From an uncultured Acidobacteriia bacterium (GTDB lineage: Bacteria > Acidobacteriota > Terriglobia > Bryobacterales > Bryobacteraceae), in the NCBI GenBank assembly GCA_903881085.1, contig CAIRSA010000556.1, forward strand, positions 1 to 36,680: DNA of 36,680 bases. Reading direction: 5' to 3'. The position numbers and the translations under genes are program-made. A model generated the notes under the pieces. That model searched no databases. It had not been told where the DNA came from and saw only the letters and a program-made list of their open reading frames with translations. This document shows, piece after piece, positions 30,736 to 36,680 of this stretch; the first letter of the stretch is position 1, and each line of letters opens with the position of its first letter.

Positions 30736-32301
30736 TTGCTGCGGCGCATGATTGTCTTCTTCTCTGTCTCCACCTGCTGCTTTCTGAATACCTGGGTGGA
30801 ACTAGCCGAATGGCAAGTCTCGTATTATGCGCGCTACGACCCGGCCCGTGTCACCGTACCTGCCGTGCTGTGCTGGCAATTGATCGTTTTTGCTTGCCTG
30901 CTCGGCGTGTGGCAACTGCTGCAGTCGCGGCCTGCGCTGTACAAGCACCGCCTGCTGCTGGCGGTGGCAGGGTCGGCGATTCCATTCGGCGTCTCAGCCG
31001 TCGCGCTGCTCCGCATGCTGCCGGTAGAGTTCATCACCTTGGTTCAATCGCCTTGGTTTTGGCCGCTTACCGGCTTATTGCTGCTGTTGTTTGGACTCCT
31101 ACTGAGGCGCCGCAAGGTCGCAGTCGGGAATTTGCTGTATGGCGTGTTTCTTCATCTGTCGCCAGTTCTGCTGCTGATTGTACTCCGTGGCGGCGTTGCG
31201 GCATTAGGGAGCGACGCTCCCGGTCTTTACCAGGATGGGCCACGGGCGCATGCGCTCCCCAAGCCACCCTCGCCCAATCGAGTGGTGTGGATCATTTTCG
31301 ACGAACTCAGCCAGGAGATTTTGTTCGATCGCCGCCCGCAATCATTGGCCGCTCCGAACTTCGATCGCTTGCGGCAGGAAAGCGTATATGCCTCCTCTGC
31401 CAGTTCTCCGGCGCGCTCCACTCGCGAGGCGCTCCCATCGCTCATCATTGGCGAAAATGTAAGACAAACTCGGCCCGCCGAGCCGCGTTCTCTGCTTCTG
31501 ACCACACGGAAGCACCCCATTGCACGGGATTGGAGCACAATCCCGAACGTTTTCGACAACGCCCGCAAACTCGGATATAACTCCGCCCTTGCAGGCTGGT
31601 ATCATCCCTACGGCCGGCTGCTCAACCATAGTTTAACCGCTTGCTACTGGACCGCCGGATGGCTGCTCTCCGGTGCTGAGGAGCCGACGGAAGAACCGTC
31701 ACTTCCCGAAGCGATGACACATCGCGCACGCTGCCAGCTGAACGCGTTCCCCTTGATCGGCCACCTGCCTGGCGTCTTTCCCCGCGAATATCACCGTCAG
31801 GAATCCGCTGCCCGGTTCCATTATCTGCTGGAAATGTCGCGCGCTTTGGCAGCAGATCCTTCCATGGGGTTGGTCTTCATTCATCTCCCTGTGCCGCATC
31901 CCCCGGCCATATACGATCGCGCCGCCAAACAGTTTTCTTATCGCAGAGCGAACACCTACCTCGACGCCGTCGCGCTGTCAGACCTCGCTCTGGGAGAAAT
32001 CCGCGAGAGCATCGCCCGCGCAGGTCTCGATGGCACAACGGCCCTCATTGTATCCTCCGACCACGGCTGGCGCACGGAGAACTGGCGTGGCACCCCTGGC
32101 TGGACCGCGGAGGATGAGTCCATCTCCCGCGAGACGGACACCATGGGTGTTCCTTTTCTGGTGAAATTACCCCACGATAACCTCGCCGTAACCTACCCAA
32201 GGCCGCTTAACACTGTGGTAACGGGCAGCCTGGTTTTGCGCATCCTAAACGGACAGATCACACAGCACGCGCAAGTTGAGGATCAGCTGAATGGGCGATG
32301 A
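30736..32301 (+). CDS. Membrane-anchored alkaline-phosphatase-superfamily (sulfatase/phosphotransferase-like) enzyme
   Basis: A 521-residue protein with about four to five N-terminal membrane helices (6-20, 44-62, 73-93, 109-124, 132-150) and a periplasmic catalytic domain from about 180. Metal ligands lie in WIIFDEL (D189) and SSDHGW. The nucleophile is probably T229 in ARSTREALPS, so it is not a formylglycine sulfatase but closer to the LTA-synthase/EptA-like phosphotransferase arrangement. HLPVPHPPAIYD and GVPFLVKLP are also typical of the superfamily. TTG at 30736 is supported by AGAGGAG 8 bases upstream; ATG 30748 is an alternative. It may add or remove a phosphate-linked group on an envelope glycan or lipid (inference). 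It forms a three-gene unit with the previous two. Confidence 0.85.
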   Translation: MLRRMIVFFSVSTCCFLNTWVELAEWQVSYYARYDPARVTVPAVLCWQLIVFACLLGVWQLLQSRPALYKHRLLLAVAGSAIPFGVSAVALLRMLPVEFITLVQSPWFWPLTGLLLLLFGLLLRRRKVAVGNLLYGVFLHLSPVLLLIVLRGGVAALGSDAPGLYQDGPRAHALPKPPSPNRVVWIIFDELSQEILFDRRPQSLAAPNFDRLRQESVYASSASSPARSTREALPSLIIGENVRQTRPAEPRSLLLTTRKHPIARDWSTIPNVFDNARKLGYNSALAGWYHPYGRLLNHSLTACYWTAGWLLSGAEEPTEEPSLPEAMTHRARCQLNAFPLIGHLPGVFPREYHRQESAARFHYLLEMSRALAADPSMGLVFIHLPVPHPPAIYDRAAKQFSYRRANTYLDAVALSDLALGEIRESIARAGLDGTTALIVSSDHGWRTENWRGTPGWTAEDESISRETDTMGVPFLVKLPHDNLAVTYPRPLNTVVTGSLVLRILNGQITQHAQVEDQLNGR

Positions 32302-32314
32302 TAGAATACATTCC

Positions 32315-33184
32315 ATGCAATTGACAACTCGCCGCTCGTTCCTCTCCGCCGTGGCCCTCGCGCCCACCTTGTGCAACGCTCAGGAAAAGTCGACAGGCAC
32401 GCCGCAGGTGTATAAGAAGGCCGGAGGGCAGGATCTGCGCCTCTATGTCGTCTCACCGCTGGGCCCGCCTGCCGCGCGGCCCGCAATTGTCTTCTATCAC
32501 GGCGGCGGATGGAAAGGCTTCAAAGCCACTCAATTCAACCACCACGCAGAATACCTCGCCAAACGCGGCATGGTCGCGATTCAAGTTGAGTACCGTCCCG
32601 TCGGCGACAACCCGGCCGAACCGCCAATCACCTGCGTGCAGGACACCAAGTCGTCGCTACGCTGGGTACGTCAGCATGCGCGCGAACTGGGGATCGACCC
32701 GAATCGAATCGCCGCCAGCGGAGGCTCCGCCGGAGGCCATCTCGCCGCATGGGCCGCCATGTGCGACGGGCTCGACGATCCGGCCGACAATCTGAAGGTC
32801 TCGCCCAAGCCAAACGCCCTGGTGCTGTATAATCCCGTGTTCGATAACGGCCCCGATGGCTGGGGCTATGCCCGCGTGAAGGACCGCTACATGGAATTTT
32901 CGCCGCTCCACAACATTAAGCGCGGCGCACCGCCGGCGATCGTCTTCCTCGGCAGTGAAGACAAACTGGTCCCAGTCAAAACACTCAACGAATTCAAGTC
33001 ACGCATGGAAAAGGTTGGCTCGCGCTGCGACGCGCACGTCTACGAAGGCCAGGGCCACGGCTTCTTCAACTACAAAGCCGAAGGCAATCCCCATTACGAC
33101 AAAACGCTGCGCGCCACAGACGAATTCCTGATTTCACTCGGCTGGCTGCAGGGCCCGCCGACACTCAAGCCGTCAACCGCTTGA
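32315..33184 (+). CDS. Tat-exported alpha/beta hydrolase (esterase/lipase type)
   Basis: About 289 residues. The twin-arginine signal TTRRSFLSAVALAP is at 4-17. HGGGW (62-66) forms the oxyanion hole. The nucleophile elbow is GGSAGG (136-141) with S138. An aspartate in GSEDKLVP and a histidine in GQGHGFF complete the triad. This is the hormone-sensitive-lipase/BD-FAE group, which deacetylates or de-esterifies polysaccharides. ATG 32315 is preferred over an in-frame ATG at 32291 because it leaves a normal Tat signal. It starts 13 bp after the membrane phosphotransferase-like gene and could belong to the same transcript. Its end overlaps the convergent DUF1501 gene by 20 bp. Confidence 0.88.
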   Translation: MQLTTRRSFLSAVALAPTLCNAQEKSTGTPQVYKKAGGQDLRLYVVSPLGPPAARPAIVFYHGGGWKGFKATQFNHHAEYLAKRGMVAIQVEYRPVGDNPAEPPITCVQDTKSSLRWVRQHARELGIDPNRIAASGGSAGGHLAAWAAMCDGLDDPADNLKVSPKPNALVLYNPVFDNGPDGWGYARVKDRYMEFSPLHNIKRGAPPAIVFLGSEDKLVPVKTLNEFKSRMEKVGSRCDAHVYEGQGHGFFNYKAEGNPHYDKTLRATDEFLISLGWLQGPPTLKPSTA

Positions 33185-34532
33185 CCACGTTCCCAGCCAC
33201 ATCCGTCAGCCGGAAGTCCCGCCCCTGATAGCGGTACGTCAGTTTCAGATGATCGAAGCCGAACTGGTTCAGAATCGTCGCGTGCAGATCGTGCACATCG
33301 ACAGGATCAACAGCGCTCTGGAAGCCCAGTTCATCGGTCTCGCCAACACGCACGCCCGGCTTGATGCCGCCGCCCGCCATCATTACAGAATAGCCGTCGA
33401 TCAAGTGGTTCCGCCCCGCATTCTTCCCCGTGCCCTCGGCCATCGGCGTACGTCCGAACTCGCCTCCCCAGACAACCAGCGTGTCATCCAGCAGCCCTCG
33501 TTGCTTCAAATCTGCGATCAACGCGCCGGTGGCTCTGTCCACCTCCGGGCAGATCTTATTCAGCGCCCCTTCGATGCCTGCGTGATGATCCCAATCGGTG
33601 TGGTAAACCTGCACGCACCGCACACCTTTCTCAATCAGCCGCCGCGCCAGCAGGCAGTTGGTGGCAAACCCTGGCTTGCCCGGCGTCACCCCATAACGCT
33701 CCAAGGTCGCAGGCGACTCTTTCGCCAGGTCCATCAAATCCGGCGCGCTGGCTTGCATGCGGAACGCCATCTCATACGAGGCGATGCGCGTCTCAATCTC
33801 CGGATCTCCAGTGATCGATTCGCGCTCGCGATTCATCGCCGAGATCGCATCGATCGCGCGCAATTGCCGCTCCCGCGTCACGCCCGCCGGCGAGTCCAGA
33901 TGATAAATCGGTGTCTTCGCATTCAGGAACGGAACGCCCTGGTACTGCGTCGGCAAAAATCCGCTGCCCCAAATATCGTTGCCATTGCGCGGTCCGCGAG
34001 GTCCACTGGTCATCGCCACGAAGGCAGGCAGATCCTTCGCTTCCGCGCCCAGTCCATAAACCAACCACGCGCCCATGGAAGGCCGCCCCGGCACCATGCC
34101 GCCCGTATGCGCCGCCACCATTGCGGGCGAATGGTTCACGTTGGTCGTCTTCATGGAATGAAAGAACGACACGTGGTCGGCCTGCTCAGCCATCTTCGGC
34201 AGCAGTTCTGAGAACGTGTGTCCGCTCTGCCCATGGCGCGTGAACTTCCGCCGCGCGCCATATAACTTCGGCGCCATCATTCGTTCCATGAAGGCAAATT
34301 TCTTGCCCTCAAGCAGTGACGCTGGAGTCGCCTGCCCGTCCATCGCCGAAAGCTTGGGCTTTTCCTGGAACAGGTCCAGTTGCGACGGCCCGCCTTCCAT
34401 GAACAGATAGATTATCGACTTCGCCTTGGCAGGAAAATGCGGCTTGCGCGGTGCGAGCAGATCCGCCAGCGCAATGCGCCCCAGCCCTAGCGAACAAAAC
34501 TTCAGAAAATGCCGCCGTGCAAAATCGTTCAT
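33165..34532 (-). CDS. Tat-exported DUF1501 protein (alkaline-phosphatase-superfamily)
   Basis: A 455-residue protein with twin-arginine signal FARRHFLKFCSLGLG at 4-18. The DUF1501 pattern includes IYLFMEGGPSQLDLF, the SDL-type TFSELLPKMAEQADHVSF, GMVPGRPSMGAWLVYGLG, VYHTDWDHHAGIEG and VWGGEFGRTPMAEG. DUF1501 proteins are almost always encoded beside DUF1549/DUF1553 proteins in Planctomycetes and Acidobacteria, and their chemistry is unknown. Here the pair is 4 bp apart on the same strand. It probably acts in the periplasm, perhaps on polysaccharide-derived substrates (inference). The 3' end overlaps the convergent hydrolase gene. Confidence 0.92.
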   Translation of the reverse strand: MNDFARRHFLKFCSLGLGRIALADLLAPRKPHFPAKAKSIIYLFMEGGPSQLDLFQEKPKLSAMDGQATPASLLEGKKFAFMERMMAPKLYGARRKFTRHGQSGHTFSELLPKMAEQADHVSFFHSMKTTNVNHSPAMVAAHTGGMVPGRPSMGAWLVYGLGAEAKDLPAFVAMTSGPRGPRNGNDIWGSGFLPTQYQGVPFLNAKTPIYHLDSPAGVTRERQLRAIDAISAMNRERESITGDPEIETRIASYEMAFRMQASAPDLMDLAKESPATLERYGVTPGKPGFATNCLLARRLIEKGVRCVQVYHTDWDHHAGIEGALNKICPEVDRATGALIADLKQRGLLDDTLVVWGGEFGRTPMAEGTGKNAGRNHLIDGYSVMMAGGGIKPGVRVGETDELGFQSAVDPVDVHDLHATILNQFGFDHLKLTYRYQGRDFRLTDVAGNVVKRLTA

Positions 34533-34536
34533 ATAG

Positions 34537-36680
34537 TTATTCCCGCGTAATAAACTCGTCCGTATTCAGCAGCACGCGCGCCACCGCGGTCCACGCCGCC
34601 AACTGCGCCGTTGCCTCTTTGCCCGCCACCATTGCGGCCTCGGCCGGCTTGGTTTGAAACGCATCCAACTCCGACGAATAAAGCCTCTGCAGCAAAGCGC
34701 GCTCCTTCGCCGACGGGCCGCGCGCCACTGTCAGCATCATCAACTCGCGCAGCGGCTCAGCCGACGTATGCACGCGCTTGGCCAGCGCCTGCGCCATCTC
34801 GTGAAAATTCGGATCGTTCAGCAGAGTCAGCGCTTGCAAAGGTGTATTCGTCCGCGGCCGCCGCGTGCATGGCAACAACCCGTTCGCGGCATCGAACACC
34901 TTCATCGATGGATTCGGCGTGATGCGGTAATGGAAGGTGTACAGCCCGCGCCGGTAGCGATCATCGCCCTTACTGGTGGTCCAGATCTGCTTCACCTGAC
35001 CCGTCTCCATCACACCGTCGGGCTGCGGCGGATACACGCTCGGCCCGCCAATTTTCGCATTCAACAATCCCGATGCCGCCAGAGCCGAATCCCGCACGAT
35101 CTCCGCATCCAACCGCACGCGCGATTGCCGGGCCAGCAAAACATTGCGCGGATCCTTCGCCTCGATATCCTTACGATTCGCCGACGCCTGCCGGTAGACC
35201 GAAGAAGTCACAATCAACCGGTGCAGCTTCTTCTGGCTCCAACCCGACCGTGCAAACTCCGTCGCCATCCAGTCCAGCAGCTCCGGATGCGAAGGCTTCG
35301 CCCCCTGGGTGCCAAAGTCATTTTCGGTCTCGACAATTCCCAATCCAAAGTATTGTTGCCATATGCGATTCACCCCCACGCGCGCAAACAGCGGATTCTG
35401 CGCATTCGCGATCCACCTGGCCAGTTCCAGACGCGTCTTCGCCGCCGGCGCAGACGGTGCAATCGAAGCGATCACGCCTGGTTGCACTCTGGCGCCCTTG
35501 CGCAGATAATCACCGCCCAGCAAAATATGCGCCTCGCGCGGTTGCGGCATCTCCCGCATCACCATCGCCAGCGTCAATTGTGGAATCTGCTTCTTCAAGG
35601 CAGCGATGTTGTCCGCCCGCACCTTGTCACCGATATCGCCCTTGGGTAACTCATTCGCTTCCCCGCCCCGATACGTGAACCGCTCCTTGTACAACGCATT
35701 CAACTGCGCCCGCAGTGCATAATACTTCGCCGACTCCTCCGGCGTACCCAGCGCCAGATGCGGCGCATGCGTCGTTTCGCGGTCATTGGTGATGGCAAAC
35801 GGCGGCAGTTCCGGCCCATACTCATCGACGTTATTGAAGTACGAGTAGAGCTGATAATATTCGCGCTGTGTGATCGGGTCGTATTTATGATCGTGGCATC
35901 GCGCGCATCCCGTCGAAATCCCTAGAAATACGGTGCCAAGCGTATCCACACGGTCCATCACCGCCTCTGACCGGTACTGTTCGCGATCCGTCCCCGCCTC
36001 AATCTGCAGCAACGAGTTCCGTTGAAATCCGGTCGCGATGATCTGCTCCGGCTTAGCATTGGGAAGCATATCGCCAGCCAGTTGCTCCACTGCAAATTGA
36101 TCGAACGGCAGATCGCGGTTCAACGCATTGATCACGTATTCGCGATACTTCCAGATCTGCCGCGGCTCATCGCGCGACCCGCCATCGGAATCCGCATACC
36201 GCGCCTGATCCAGCCAGTGCCGCGCCCAGCGCTCGCCGTATTGAGGTGAGGCCAGCAGCCGGTCCACGACTCTCTCATAAGCATCCGCCGAAGTGTCTTT
36301 CAGAAACGCTTCCGTCTCCGCGGGAGCCGGAAGAATGCCCGTCAAATCCAGATGCACGCGCCGCAGCAGCGTTGGTTTATCCGCCTCTGCCGAAGGCTTC
36401 AACTTCTCGCGCTCCAATCGCGCCAGAATGAACCGGTCGATCGGCGTGCGCGGCCACTTCGCATCGACTACCAAAGGAGGCTGCGCATGCACCTGGGGTT
36501 GAAACGCCCAATGATTCTTCCGCTGGGCAAACGAGGAAGGCAGGGCAGTGGACTCCGGCCATGGCGCGCCGCTCAGCACCCACTGTTCAATGCCCGTGAT
36601 CTCCGCCGCCGAAAGCTTCCCGCCAGGAGGCATCTTCAAGCCGCCCTCCTGCCGCACCGCCTTCACGATCCAATCCAACC
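34537..36680 (-). CDS. DUF1549/DUF1553 (PSCyt2/PSD1) cytochrome-like protein, 5' end outside the window
   Basis: At least 713 residues, truncated by the right window edge. The visible start (LKMPPGGKLSAAEITGIEQW) is the C-terminal end of a Planctomycete cytochrome c domain whose CxxCH lies outside. DUF1549 follows (about 60-260; AKWPRTPIDRFILARLE, YGERWARHWLDQARYADSDG) and contains an internal heme-type motif in CARCHDHKYDPI. DUF1553 covers about 390-700 (LFARVGVNRIWQQYFGLGIV, LDWMATEFARSGWSQKKLHR, NTPLQALTLLND). Such proteins are exported and thought to link redox to breakdown of complex substrates. It is immediately upstream of the DUF1501 gene (4 bp) and surely in the same operon. Confidence 0.93.
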   Translation of the reverse strand, partial: LDWIVKAVRQEGGLKMPPGGKLSAAEITGIEQWVLSGAPWPESTALPSSFAQRKNHWAFQPQVHAQPPLVVDAKWPRTPIDRFILARLEREKLKPSAEADKPTLLRRVHLDLTGILPAPAETEAFLKDTSADAYERVVDRLLASPQYGERWARHWLDQARYADSDGGSRDEPRQIWKYREYVINALNRDLPFDQFAVEQLAGDMLPNAKPEQIIATGFQRNSLLQIEAGTDREQYRSEAVMDRVDTLGTVFLGISTGCARCHDHKYDPITQREYYQLYSYFNNVDEYGPELPPFAITNDRETTHAPHLALGTPEESAKYYALRAQLNALYKERFTYRGGEANELPKGDIGDKVRADNIAALKKQIPQLTLAMVMREMPQPREAHILLGGDYLRKGARVQPGVIASIAPSAPAAKTRLELARWIANAQNPLFARVGVNRIWQQYFGLGIVETENDFGTQGAKPSHPELLDWMATEFARSGWSQKKLHRLIVTSSVYRQASANRKDIEAKDPRNVLLARQSRVRLDAEIVRDSALAASGLLNAKIGGPSVYPPQPDGVMETGQVKQIWTTSKGDDRYRRGLYTFHYRITPNPSMKVFDAANGLLPCTRRPRTNTPLQALTLLNDPNFHEMAQALAKRVHTSAEPLRELMMLTVARGPSAKERALLQRLYSSELDAFQTKPAEAAMVAGKEATAQLAAWTAVARVLLNTDEFITRE

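Overview
The window looks like a GC-rich chromosomal segment from an Acidobacteriota bacterium, most likely of the Bryobacterales/Solibacter type. This is inferred from gene content: Tat-exported DUF1501 and DUF1549/DUF1553 (Planctomycete-type cytochrome) proteins, sulfatases, a sorbosone-dehydrogenase-like protein with a multiheme cytochrome, a Bbp2-type porin next to amtB, frequent GTG/TTG starts, and dispersed palindromic intergenic repeats. There are no rRNA or tRNA genes, CRISPR arrays or intact mobile elements that I can see.

Layout. 1-1051 is poorly coding, with hairpins and one small coiled-coil ORF that may be broken. 1052-5356 (minus) is a nitrogen-control operon, amtB-glnB/K-glnD, with a candidate sigma-54 promoter. 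6057-7208 (plus) is a Bbp2 outer-membrane porin that shares a 700-bp regulatory gap with amtB. 7298-12708 (minus) is a four-gene, overlap-coupled operon: exported unknown protein, family-5 solute-binding protein, NtrY-like kinase, NtrX/NtrC-like sigma-54 activator. 12829-14539 (minus) holds an SPFH/band-7 protein and an L,D-transpeptidase with overlapping ends.

14600-21976 (plus) holds a Tat sulfatase, a CPA2 cation/proton antiporter, a sorbosone-dehydrogenase-like beta-propeller translationally overlapped with a seven-CxxCH cytochrome, a Tat-exported enolase-superfamily protein, a glutathione-independent formaldehyde dehydrogenase homologue and an HxlR regulator. 22042-23460 holds a conserved small protein and then a toxin-antitoxin graveyard: intact VapB-like gene, truncated VapC, decayed HicB and stop-interrupted HicA remnant. 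23505-26287 has a zinc-ribbon membrane protein, an EamA/DMT exporter, a PfkB sugar-phosphate kinase and a small membrane protein.

26308-33184 (plus) has two tandem purple-acid-phosphatase-like phosphoesterases. After them comes a compact cassette: a 46-residue membrane peptide, a kinase-like/methyltransferase fusion, a membrane-anchored alkaline-phosphatase-superfamily enzyme, and possibly a Tat esterase. This cassette is the best candidate for an undescribed system (envelope or glycan modification). 33165-36680 (minus) is a DUF1501 gene preceded by a DUF1549/DUF1553 gene that runs off the window edge.

Functional themes. The nitrogen module pairs ammonium uptake and PII signalling with a possible sigma-54 promoter and a nearby sigma-54 activator. 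The periplasmic oxidation group couples a dehydrogenase to a multiheme cytochrome. The formaldehyde pair places a detoxifying enzyme beside a regulator of the family named for formaldehyde induction. All functional names come from reading motifs by eye; no database search was run.
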